The notes below the pieces were generated by a model, which saw only the letters and a program-made list of their open reading frames with translations, did not search any database and was not told the origin of the DNA. From Bacteroidetes bacterium SW_9_63_38 (GTDB lineage Bacteria > Bacteroidota > Rhodothermia > Rhodothermales > Salinibacteraceae), in assembly GCA_003022435.1 (NCBI GenBank), contig PXUA01000019.1, positions 62,001-126,000 of the forward strand: a DNA stretch of 64,000 nucleotides, given 5' to 3'. Shown here one piece after another: positions 42,101 to 52,510 of this stretch. Numbering within the stretch: the stretch's first letter is position 1; every line of letters starts with the position of its first letter. The translations under genes and the position numbers were made by a program.

Positions 42101-42538
42101 TTACTTGAACGGTTCCATGGCGGCCACGGCGAGCTCGTCGGCCATGTTGTTGAGCTCGTTGTCGGCGTGGCCCTTCACCCAGACCCACTCGATATCGTGC
42201 CGGTCGGCCTGTTCCAGAAGGGCCTTCCACAGCTTTTGGTTTTTGACGGGGTCGTTGGAGGACGTCTGCCAGTCGTTGTCCTGCCAGCTGTCGAGCCAGC
42301 CCTGGTTGAAGGCGTTGGAGAGGTAGGCGCTATCGGTGTGGAGCTTGACACTGGCGGGCGCGTTCAGGGCTTTCAGCGCCTCCAGAGCTGCGGTCAGCTC
42401 CATTCGGTTGTTGGTAGTGTGGGACTCGCCGCCGGTGAGCCGATTGCTGTCGTCATCGGCAATGATGATGGCGGCCCAGCCGCCGGGACCGGGATTGCCG
42501 CTGCAGGCGCCGTCGGTGTAGATGGTCACGTCGTTCAT
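42101..42538 (-). CDS. rnhA: ribonuclease HI
   Basis: Cleaves RNA in RNA-DNA hybrids, with two metal ions. 145 residues from ATG 42538 (MNDVTIYTDGACSGNPGPGG). The active-site set is intact: Asp9 in YTDGA, Glu47 in NRMEL, Asp69 in LHTDSAY, and the final Asp in NNMADELA. The basic handle region is present (WQDNDWQTSSNDPVKNQ). Start codons further upstream would add about 100 residues without similarity. Confidence 0.95.
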   Translation of the reverse strand: MNDVTIYTDGACSGNPGPGGWAAIIIADDDSNRLTGGESHTTNNRMELTAALEALKALNAPASVKLHTDSAYLSNAFNQGWLDSWQDNDWQTSSNDPVKNQKLWKALLEQADRHDIEWVWVKGHADNELNNMADELAVAAMEPFK

Positions 42539-42880
42539 ACTTGAACAGGTTGGTCTATATCGTCGCGATGGGCGCAACCTACGAGGACGGGGGGCACAGA
42601 TCCAGGGCCGGGCTGGAAAGTGGGCGTGAAAACGTCGGGGACGTACAGGGCGGTCGTATGTGCAGCTCTTTTCGAGGGGCTCCGATCGGGGAGAGTGCCG
42701 TTCTACGCTGCTCAAATTGGAAGGGGGCGGTCCGGAGAAAAAGGTGAGCCCCGTGGTGGGGGACGGCAATCGCACCTTGCTCCCCGCAGCGCACAGGAGG
42801 ACGAAGTTGGCACAGCGAGACTGCCGCCATGCTTTCATACTAAATCCGGCAGATTCATTCTGGTTTGTGACCCGGATTTG

Positions 42881-42916
42881 TAGCGCCGTTGGAGTCTAAC
42901 GGCGCTACGAGAACCT
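42881..42916 (+). terminator. strong hairpin with following T-rich tract
   Basis: TAGCGCCGTT (42881-42890) pairs perfectly with AACGGCGCTA (42898-42907) around a 7-base loop. The sequence then reads CGAGAACCTTTTT. The stem is excellent for an intrinsic terminator, but the T-run starts 8 bases late and no gene on the plus strand ends upstream, so it could equally be a leader structure of obgE or a repeat element. Confidence 0.5.
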
Positions 42917-42952
42917 TTTTCTGCGATGTAGGACAGAAAAAACACGGAAGCA

Positions 42953-43001
42953 GTGCCTCCTGCTTTTCCGAACGCGTTCCAACATACGATTGCCCTGGTG
43001 T
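42953..43001 (+). repeat. dispersed intergenic repeat, copy 2
   Basis: Second copy of the element at 31134-31183, same orientation, sharing the exact core gcctcctgcttttcc and the ttccaaca and gccctgg blocks. The 5' part can fold with bases 42945-42953 into a small hairpin (cggaagcag with ctgcttttccg). Confidence 0.6.
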
Positions 43002-43093
43002 GGGGAGGCGGCGGAAAACCTTCTCGCCGGGGCGGACGTACACCGAGTCACAGTTTTTGCACGTGTCTGTGCATGTTTCTTTTCTGAGTCTGA

Positions 43094-45297
<2,204 letters not shown>

Positions 45298-45302
45298 AAC
45301 CG

Positions 45303-45935
45303 TCAGGCCGAGGCGGGAGTCGAGCCCTCCATCGAAGACTGGAGCGTCTGAATCCACCGGGCATACCCAAAGGACGCCTCCTGGGTTAGCTCGGGCGGCG
45401 TGCCCTGGCTGAACAGATAGTTGCCCATCTGCTGCAGCGTGCCCGGGAGGGCCTCCGGATCGCCCTCCGCTTCCATGCAGATCGTCCAGGACTGATGGTC
45501 CTCGGCCCGCACTTCCGTAAGCTCAATCTTGGCCTCTGCCGGATCGGATTCGATCATGTGGTCAAGCAGATCGGGCTGCTCGTCCGGATCGATCTCCAGA
45601 CGGATCCGCTCCTTGTGGACCGGCACCCAGAGTCCGGTGGGGTCGTCCTCGAAGAGGTCGTGATGCTGCTCTACGGTCGGGAAGCTCCACTTTCCCCACC
45701 GCTCCTGAATGCCATGGACCGTGTCCCCGAATGAGATCGGCGTCCGGTCCCCCATCCGGTGCTTGGTCTGGACCTTGCCCTCGCGGAGCTTCACGTTCAT
45801 GCCCGGGTCGTCGGACACGAGATAGAGGTCGGTGCGGGTCGTCTCCGCCTCGGCGCCGAGCGACTGGATCCAGTCGACGACGGCAGAGGGAGGCGTACCG
45901 TGCACGAACCAGCGGACTTCGAGTGTATCGTCCAT
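45303..45935 (-). CDS. CYTH-like protein of unknown function
   Basis: 210 residues from ATG 45935. The N-terminal half shows VRWFVHGTPP, then DLYLV, then MNVKLREGKVQTKHRMG, an alternating pattern of charged strand ends like the CYTH (triphosphate tunnel) fold, where basic residues line a tunnel. Similar proteins of this size are found in cyanobacteria and Bacteroidota without known role. It lies immediately downstream of ppk1 on the same strand (39-base gap), so a link to polyphosphate or triphosphate metabolism is attractive. Function not proven. Confidence 0.65.
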   Translation of the reverse strand: MDDTLEVRWFVHGTPPSAVVDWIQSLGAEAETTRTDLYLVSDDPGMNVKLREGKVQTKHRMGDRTPISFGDTVHGIQERWGKWSFPTVEQHHDLFEDDPTGLWVPVHKERIRLEIDPDEQPDLLDHMIESDPAEAKIELTEVRAEDHQSWTICMEAEGDPEALPGTLQQMGNYLFSQGTPPELTQEASFGYARWIQTLQSSMEGSTPASA

Positions 45936-45974
45936 AAGGGAGAACCGGGGATCGGGGAAGAGTAGAGAAAAGGA

Positions 45975-48212
45975 TCAAACCGTACGGGCCTGGGCCGCGA
46001 CCATGAGCTGTTCCTGGAAGCCCGTCGCCTCGTTGGGGGCAGTGGGCGTGCGCTGTACATATCGGCCGTCGGCGTGCAGGTCCCAGGCGGAGCGCCGATC
46101 GGTTAGGGCTCGGTTGAGGAGCGTTCGCAATCGCTTTTTGTGGGTGGGCGTTTTTACCTCGACAATGGCCTCGACCCGATCGTTGAGGTTGCGGCTCATC
46201 CAGTCGGCACTGCCGAGGTAGACCTCATCGTCTCCGTCATTGCCGAAGTAGAAGATGCGCGTGTGTTCCAGGAATCGACCCAGGATGCTGATCACACGAA
46301 TGTTTTCGCTGTAGTTTTCCAGACGGGGCCGGAGACGGCAGTGCCCGCGCACGATCAGGTCGATCTCCACTCCTTCTTGAGAGGCCCGGTACAGCTCCTC
46401 AATGATGCCCTCGTCGTTAAGCTGATTCATCTTGACGACGATGCGGCCCGTGCCCCCCGAGGTCGCGTGGTCGATCTCGCGCTGGATGAGGGCCTCAAAT
46501 TGTCGGCGCATATTTTGTGGAGCCACCAGCAGCTCGCGGTAGTGCTGCTCCGGGGCGTACCCGGTGAGGTAGTGGAAGAGGTTCGTGACGTCGTACCCGA
46601 TGTCCTCGTTGCAGGTGAAGAGGCCGATGTCCGTGTACTGGCGAGCCGTTTTGGGATTGTAGTTGCCCGTGCCGATGTGGCAGTACGTGCGCGGCTCGCC
46701 GTCCTCCCGGCGGATGACGAGGGTCACCTTCGCGTGGGTCTTCAGGCCAACGAGGCCGTAGGCGACGTGCACGCCCGATTCTTCGAGCTTGCGCCCCCAC
46801 TCGATGTTGTTGGCCTCGTCGAAGCGGGCCTTGACCTCGACCAGCACGGCGACCTGCTTCCCCTTCTCGGCGGCGTTGACGAGGGCGCCCACGATGGGCG
46901 AGTTCTCGGAGGTGCGGTACAGAGTCTGTTTGATGGCGAGCACCTGTGGGTCCTCGGCGGCCTCCTCCACGAACCGCTGCACGCTTGCCTGGAACGAGCC
47001 GTACGGGTGATGCACCAGAAGGTCGGACTCGCGGATGGCGGCGAAGATATTGGGATAGTCCGCCGTCTTGCCGCGCCGAACGAGCGTAGTGGGGTCGCCT
47101 TCACGCCGGAGCCGCGGTGGCACGACCGGTTCCCACGACGAGAACGTGTGCGCCGGCTTATCGAGGCCGGCGAGCGGCATGCAGTCGGCGTGGCCGAGGA
47201 TGCTGTTAGTCTCATAGAGGTCCGCCGGGCGCAGGTCGAGCTCGCTCGACAGCAGGTCGCGGACGTCCGGCGGCATGCTCGGGTCCACCTCCAGCCGCAC
47301 GACGCGGGCGAAGCGGCGTTCGCGCAGCTCCTCGGAGATCATTTTGAGCAGGTCGTCGGCCTCCTCCTCGTCGCGCCGAATCTCAGCGTTGCGGGTCACA
47401 CGGAAGGGATAGGCGCCCGTTACCTCCATGCCGCGGAAGAGGTCCTGCAGGTTGTGGGCGATGACTTGCTCCAGCGGCACGTAGTGGTCGGGCTCCGGGA
47501 GGGGGACCCAGCGGTCGCGGTTGGAGGGCACCTTGACGCGGGCAAACTGGTCGGTGTCCCGGGCCGGGTTGTGCAGGGTGATTGCCAGCGACAGGCTCAG
47601 GTTGGACAGAAACGGGAACGGATGCCCAGGGTCCACGGCCAGGGGCGTAAGGACCGGAAAGATGTTTTCCTGAAAGTGGTCGTCGACGACCTCGCGCTGA
47701 GACGCGGTGAGCGACTCGTAGTTGAGAATATGCACGCCGGCCTCGCGGCGGAGCTGGGGGACGAGCGTGTCGCTCCAGAACGCCGTGAGGCGGTTGTAGA
47801 GGGGGACCACGGCGTCGCGGATGAGCGCGAGTTGCTTGCTCGGCGAGCGACCGTCGGGGGGCGGCGTGGTCACGCCCGCGGCGACCTGCCGCTTCAGGCC
47901 GCCGACGCGCTTCCGGAAGAACTCGTCGAGGTTGTTGGCGGTGATGGCCGTGAAGAACACGCGTTCCAGCAGGGGCACCCGGTCGTCGAGGGCCTGGTGC
48001 AGCACGCGCCAGTTGAAGTCGACGGTGCTGAGCTCCCGGTTAAAGTACAGATGGGGATGGTCCAGCGGGGCGTCCTCGGGGACGGCGCGCTGCTCGACGG
48101 ACGGGTCGAACGTGGCACCGGTAGTGGGCGAAGCATCCGGCTCATCGTCCGCAGTCGATGTCGCGCAGGCATCCGCCGTTGGGGAAGAGGAATTGGATTC
48201 AGAGGCACTCAC
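45975..48212 (-). CDS. ppk1: polyphosphate kinase Ppk1
   Basis: Polymerises the gamma phosphate of ATP into inorganic polyphosphate, membrane-associated. 745 residues from GTG 48212; GTG was preferred because the frame upstream (to 48275) runs into the divergent promoter region. The N-terminal domain has YFNRELSTVDFNWRVLHQA. The catalytic core has the phospho-histidine in LKTHAKVTLVIRRE, then TGNYNPKTARQYTDIGLFT and the second His in GRFLEHTRIFYFG. The LGSADWMSRNL block follows. A short Ser/Thr/Asp-rich leader is an acidic addition. The CYTH-like gene lies downstream. Confidence 0.94.
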   Translation of the reverse strand: MSASESNSSSPTADACATSTADDEPDASPTTGATFDPSVEQRAVPEDAPLDHPHLYFNRELSTVDFNWRVLHQALDDRVPLLERVFFTAITANNLDEFFRKRVGGLKRQVAAGVTTPPPDGRSPSKQLALIRDAVVPLYNRLTAFWSDTLVPQLRREAGVHILNYESLTASQREVVDDHFQENIFPVLTPLAVDPGHPFPFLSNLSLSLAITLHNPARDTDQFARVKVPSNRDRWVPLPEPDHYVPLEQVIAHNLQDLFRGMEVTGAYPFRVTRNAEIRRDEEEADDLLKMISEELRERRFARVVRLEVDPSMPPDVRDLLSSELDLRPADLYETNSILGHADCMPLAGLDKPAHTFSSWEPVVPPRLRREGDPTTLVRRGKTADYPNIFAAIRESDLLVHHPYGSFQASVQRFVEEAAEDPQVLAIKQTLYRTSENSPIVGALVNAAEKGKQVAVLVEVKARFDEANNIEWGRKLEESGVHVAYGLVGLKTHAKVTLVIRREDGEPRTYCHIGTGNYNPKTARQYTDIGLFTCNEDIGYDVTNLFHYLTGYAPEQHYRELLVAPQNMRRQFEALIQREIDHATSGGTGRIVVKMNQLNDEGIIEELYRASQEGVEIDLIVRGHCRLRPRLENYSENIRVISILGRFLEHTRIFYFGNDGDDEVYLGSADWMSRNLNDRVEAIVEVKTPTHKKRLRTLLNRALTDRRSAWDLHADGRYVQRTPTAPNEATGFQEQLMVAAQARTV

Positions 48213-48359
48213 GAGAATGAGGCATGTAACAGGGAGAGCATCTAGCGGACGATCCCGAACGAACGAATGTTGCAACAGGGTTCCTCGTCGTCACCGGGGG
48301 CTGCACACGGGTACCGAGAGGCACTCACGGCCCCCATTATAAACAGTTCAGTGTCACTC

Positions 48360-51284
48360 ATGACGATTGTTGCCCGTGGCTGGGTCCGGTTGTGGACTAT
48401 GATCGTGCTGGTAGGACTCGTCGCGCCGGGACGGGTGCAGGCACAGTCGGTCCCGGAGGGGGCATACGGTGTCACATACCGGCCCGATAATGTCAATTAC
48501 CGAGTGCGGAAGAGCGACCACTTTTCGATCATCTATCAGGAGGGGGCCTTGGACATGGCCCGGCGCACGGCCCGTGCTCTCGAACGCACGAAGCCAGGGA
48601 CGGACTCCCTCGTCGGGACCGTTGACGAGCAGATGCAGATGCCGGTCGTTATCAATGATTTCAACGACCGGTCCAACGGGTTCGTACAGGCCTATCCGTT
48701 CCGGCAGGAGATTGAGGCGCCCAGTTTGCGGTCGGATGCGCTGGTGGCGCGGGCATCGTCCTGGCCGGCCCTGGTGGCCCCGCACGAACAGGTGCACGCG
48801 GCCCACGCGGAGGTGGACGGCACCGTCGGGGTGGGAAGTCTGCTGCGGCTCTTTGCCCCGGACATGGCGCGAGGGATCAATTTGCTGGCGCCGCGAGGAC
48901 TCGTTGAGGGCGTGGCGGTGTATCGGGAGAGCCGCCTGGAGCCGGGGGCCGGACGGCTCAACGCTCCGCTCTTCACGATGAAAATGAAAGCAGCGATGCT
49001 GTCCGACGATCCGTGGAGCCTCACGCAGATGCTGGAAGCCCCGGCGTACACGCAGCCGTTCAACCGGTTCTACATCGGCGGGGCCCATGCCTTTGAGTAC
49101 CTCGCTGAGCGGGGGGATTCCACGAGCACCGAGTTCTTTCGGACCACGGTGCGCTGGCACAACCGACTGCCGTTGATTGGACACGGCGTCTGGGTGGGGG
49201 CGGGCACCGAGCAGTGGCCCGCATCGCTCGGGAGCGAAATTCAGTCGACTCTTCGGGCGCGATATCGAGCGGAAATGGAACGACGAGCGCCGTTCACGTC
49301 CACCACGCTCGTGGCGGGCGAGAAGGGCCGGAACTACCGGCGGCCGTACTGGCTGGACGACGAGACGCTGGTGGCGTACGTGCACGGGTACGACGTGCGG
49401 CGCGGCTTCTATCGGATCGACGCCTCGACGGGGAACCGGGAGCGCGTTCGCGTGCAGACGATCACCGAGGACTACGCATACAGTCTGTCGAGGGACACGA
49501 GCGCTCTGTATGCCGGACGGTACGTGCAGGATCCGCTCGTGCCCCGCCGGGCGGGGATGGAGGTCGAACGGGTGTCGCTGAACGACGGCCGATCGACCCG
49601 CCTCACGAACGGCGGACGGGCTGGGGCACCGGCACAGGGGCCCACCGGGCGGGTCTACGCGGTGGCGAACGACGGTCCTTTCACGCGACTCACTGCAGTG
49701 ACGGACTCCGGGAAAACCCGGCCACTGACATCTGACAATGCACGAAGCATCCGGCAGGTGGCGCCCTCGCCGCGCGACTCTACGGTGGCGGTGCTGGTCA
49801 ACGAGGACGGACGGCAGTACCTGGCGCGGACGACGGCACCCATCGAACAACCGGCGACGCTCACCCCGTGGCTGGCCCTGCAGGACGCCGTCATTTACGA
49901 CGTAAGTTGGGGACCGGAGGGCCGATACCTTCTCTTCGCCGCGGACTGGGGCGGTACGGCAAACGTCTTTGCCTACGATACCGAGAACGACCGCGTTCAC
50001 AAGATGACGAACGTACGGTACGGTGCCCTGGAGCCGGCCCTGTCGCCCGACCGGTCCACGCTTGCATTCGTCAAGTACAGGCACGAGCGGCATGATCTGG
50101 TCCGGAGGCCCTTTCGCCCGGACGCCGCGCCCGTCGTGCCGGACTCCGTCGTGCGCCGCGGACCCGTTCAGGATGACGCTCCATCCGCAACGAGGAAAGA
50201 GACGGAGGCATCTTCGACGGTCGAACTTGGAGCGGCACGGCCGTACGCGGCGTGGCGGCATCTCGCGCCGCGCATGGTGTATCCGACGCTCCACGGGGAG
50301 GGCGACGACAAGCCGCTTCCGTATCTCGAATCGCCGGATCCCAGCGGGCCGCTCGGGGTGGGCGTCGGGCTCGGGATGCAGGGCGTCGATCCGTTGCAGC
50401 GCTGGGCGTATCAGGGCACGGCGTTCTGGCAAGATGGGCGGCTGTGGGGGGAAGTGGAGGTGGAGAGTGGAGCGGTTCTGCTCCGGCCCTCCCTGGCGGC
50501 CTACAACCGGCCCTTCTCTGCTCTTATTCGAGAAGGGGGCGATCGTCGGGCCGTAGCGGTGGAGGAACGGGGCGGAGGCATAGGACTGCGGCTTCCGATT
50601 TCCCTGGAATCGAATGTCTACCAGTCGCGGCTCCAAGTTGAGCTGGACGCCGAGGTGCGGCAGACGCGCCTCTACGGCGGTGCCGTTACCGAGCCGACGA
50701 GCTACACCACCCGGGCCACCCTGGAGCCGCGGGTCACGTATGCCCATCGTCTCCAGCAAAGTCCGCGCGACCTTGTGCCCAATACTGGCGTTGTGCTCGG
50801 TTTGCAGGGCGAGGCCGACGTGTGGACCGACGGTCCCGACGCGAGTCGGGGGCTCGTGGCGAGCGCGGACACGTATCTGCCGGTGCTGCGGGACACTCAC
50901 ACCGGAATTCGGCTCGGGGCCCGGGCGCTCGTTCAGAATCAGGGATCGGTCTTCAGCGTCGGGACCTTCGTGCCGCGCGGCCACTCGTCGGTCGATCGGT
51001 TGCCGTCTGGGCCGTTTTTGCAGTTCGAGGCCGAGGTCACCCAGCCCCTCTGGTACATCGATGACGGCTCGACGTTGCTGCCGCTGTACGCTGAAGTCCT
51101 CGCCCTGTACGGATTTGGAGAGACGCTCGGCAGCGTCGAGGGGTGGGGATGGCAGCGGGCACGGTCGTCAGTCGGGGGAGGAGTCAGTCTCCGGATCCGG
51201 TTGTTCTCCCGGTTTCGGCTCGATCTGCGTGTCGGGGCGGCCTACCGGCCCGAGGCAACCGACGTGACGACCGTGTACCGGTAG
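48360..51284 (+). CDS. exported metalloprotease-propeller-barrel fusion protein
   Basis: 974 residues from ATG 48360. The signal peptide (hydrophobic 13-26) ends at RVQAQ. Residues about 45-290 look like a gluzincin-type peptidase: HEQVH at 142-146 and a downstream LVEGVAVYRES with Glu183. Residues about 300-620 are a TolB-like beta-propeller (SWGPEGRYLLFAADW, PALSPDRSTLAFVKYR). The remainder (about 650-974) has the alternating amphipathic strands of an outer-membrane barrel. Such fusions occur in Bacteroidota-like phyla but have no described function. Divergent from ppk1. An in-frame ATG at 48267 lies upstream. Confidence 0.78.
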   Translation: MTIVARGWVRLWTMIVLVGLVAPGRVQAQSVPEGAYGVTYRPDNVNYRVRKSDHFSIIYQEGALDMARRTARALERTKPGTDSLVGTVDEQMQMPVVINDFNDRSNGFVQAYPFRQEIEAPSLRSDALVARASSWPALVAPHEQVHAAHAEVDGTVGVGSLLRLFAPDMARGINLLAPRGLVEGVAVYRESRLEPGAGRLNAPLFTMKMKAAMLSDDPWSLTQMLEAPAYTQPFNRFYIGGAHAFEYLAERGDSTSTEFFRTTVRWHNRLPLIGHGVWVGAGTEQWPASLGSEIQSTLRARYRAEMERRAPFTSTTLVAGEKGRNYRRPYWLDDETLVAYVHGYDVRRGFYRIDASTGNRERVRVQTITEDYAYSLSRDTSALYAGRYVQDPLVPRRAGMEVERVSLNDGRSTRLTNGGRAGAPAQGPTGRVYAVANDGPFTRLTAVTDSGKTRPLTSDNARSIRQVAPSPRDSTVAVLVNEDGRQYLARTTAPIEQPATLTPWLALQDAVIYDVSWGPEGRYLLFAADWGGTANVFAYDTENDRVHKMTNVRYGALEPALSPDRSTLAFVKYRHERHDLVRRPFRPDAAPVVPDSVVRRGPVQDDAPSATRKETEASSTVELGAARPYAAWRHLAPRMVYPTLHGEGDDKPLPYLESPDPSGPLGVGVGLGMQGVDPLQRWAYQGTAFWQDGRLWGEVEVESGAVLLRPSLAAYNRPFSALIREGGDRRAVAVEERGGGIGLRLPISLESNVYQSRLQVELDAEVRQTRLYGGAVTEPTSYTTRATLEPRVTYAHRLQQSPRDLVPNTGVVLGLQGEADVWTDGPDASRGLVASADTYLPVLRDTHTGIRLGARALVQNQGSVFSVGTFVPRGHSSVDRLPSGPFLQFEAEVTQPLWYIDDGSTLLPLYAEVLALYGFGETLGSVEGWGWQRARSSVGGGVSLRIRLFSRFRLDLRVGAAYRPEATDVTTVYR

Positions 51285-51428
51285 GAGGTGCGGAAAGGTG
51301 TTGTAAAAGATGCTGCGTTCCGGCCGGGATGCGTGCAGACCGGGGGGCATCCGCCTCCATTCTCGAACTTCCGAGGCCAGCCGGCGTACACATCGGTCCA
51401 TTCAAGTCGAACCACGGCTATACACTCC

Positions 51429-51818
51429 ATGGAAACTGAAAAGCTGACGTGCAAGACGTGCGGATGTGAAAGCCTGCGTCCTATGCAGGTGGTACTGGAG
51501 GAAGAAGAGGATGAAATCCAAAATCTGCTGGGCGGGGAGCAGGAATCACGCTTCTACAGCTGTCAGGTTTGTGGAGACAACTGGCTGTCGGTGCGGGAGA
51601 AAACCACCGAAGGGAAATGCACTGTCACGTTCGTTCACCAGATGGGCACGTCGCCCGTGCTGAAGCGCGTTGCCCACATGGACAATCCCCTCGTCGTGTC
51701 CGACGAAAACGTGGACGAGTGGACGTACTACAAGGGAGACGAGCCGGTTGCGGAGGACAAGTGGCACGATGCTCTCGACGACCGTCGCGACACCCTGAAG
51801 GCGACGTGCATGAACTGA
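51429..51818 (+). CDS. zinc-ribbon protein, unknown function
   Basis: 129 residues from ATG 51429. Two Cys pairs, CKTC at 8-11 and CQVC at 45-48, form a zinc ribbon, with an extra Cys13. Between them is an acidic helix. The C-terminal part (from VTFVHQMGTSP) has no recognised family. It may bind nucleic acid or a partner protein. It stands alone, 144 bases after the fusion gene, with a GGATGC/GCATCC hairpin in the gap. Confidence 0.7.
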   Translation: METEKLTCKTCGCESLRPMQVVLEEEEDEIQNLLGGEQESRFYSCQVCGDNWLSVREKTTEGKCTVTFVHQMGTSPVLKRVAHMDNPLVVSDENVDEWTYYKGDEPVAEDKWHDALDDRRDTLKATCMN

Positions 51819-51859
51819 GGAATCACCGGGGCTCGGTTCCTGACAAGTCCCGGTCGAGG

Positions 51860-52240
51860 CTACCCGCCGAGGCTCGCCTCAATGGCTTCTGTGAGGTCGG
51901 AGCGCGTGAAGGGCTTACTCACGTACTGATCGAAGCCCTCTTCCAGAAAGTCTTCGCGGTCGCCGGGCATGGCGTAGGCCGTGAGGGCAATGGCGGGAAC
52001 GTCGGTCATCTGCTTGCGCTCGCGCAGGAGATGGAGCAGATCGGTTCCAGTGCGCTCCTCACTCAGATTGATGTCGAGCAGGAGGGCATCGAAGGCGTGG
52101 TCGTCGACGGCTTTCAACGCGTCCTCGACCCCCTCCACGACGACCACCTCGAACGAGCTTTTCAGCAGGTGCTCTAGAAGGAGTTGCGTTTCGGAGTTGT
52201 CTTCAACCGCGAGGATGCGAGGCTTCTCTGCCGCGTTCAT
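51860..52240 (-). CDS. single-domain response regulator
   Basis: 126 residues from ATG 52240, a CheY-like receiver with no output domain. The acidic pocket Glu13/Asp14, the phosphoacceptor Asp56 in ALLLDINLSE, the Thr in IALTAYAMPGD and the Lys in YVSKPF are all present. No sensor kinase is adjacent, so its partner is elsewhere. In-frame codons upstream to 52498 carry no similarity. Convergent with the zinc-ribbon gene (42-base gap). Confidence 0.9.
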   Translation of the reverse strand: MNAAEKPRILAVEDNSETQLLLEHLLKSSFEVVVVEGVEDALKAVDDHAFDALLLDINLSEERTGTDLLHLLRERKQMTDVPAIALTAYAMPGDREDFLEEGFDQYVSKPFTRSDLTEAIEASLGG

Positions 52241-52510
52241 GAAACCGGAAGGATGTCGCAAGAGCTGAAAAAGAAAGAGGCATCGAGGAGAAGGAGTCCT
52301 CGGATTCCTTCCGTTTAGAATAAGCCATGAGGGGGAGAGAACAAAGCGGAGCCCCGACGTGACGTCGTTTGAGAAGGGAGCGGCCGGATGATTTGAGAAA
52401 TTTGCATCGGAGCATCGGGCCGAGAGGGGACATGTGTGGGGGCGACCCGAAAAAACTGTAAACGGCCCTGCGGGATCGAGACACCGTCCTTCGGACATGC
52501 GTCCACTGGT

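Noticed and set aside
42541-42747. Short plus-strand frame between rnhA and obgE
   Set aside because: No recognisable protein sequence; it begins two bases upstream of the rnhA start codon on the other strand, in a promoter region.
46140-48245. 701-codon open frame on the plus strand
   Set aside because: Antisense to ppk1, which is a complete recognised gene; composition is Val/Arg/His-rich without motifs.
48354-50984. 876-codon open frame on the minus strand
   Set aside because: Antisense to the protease-propeller-barrel gene and full of Arg/Pro/His as expected for a shadow frame.
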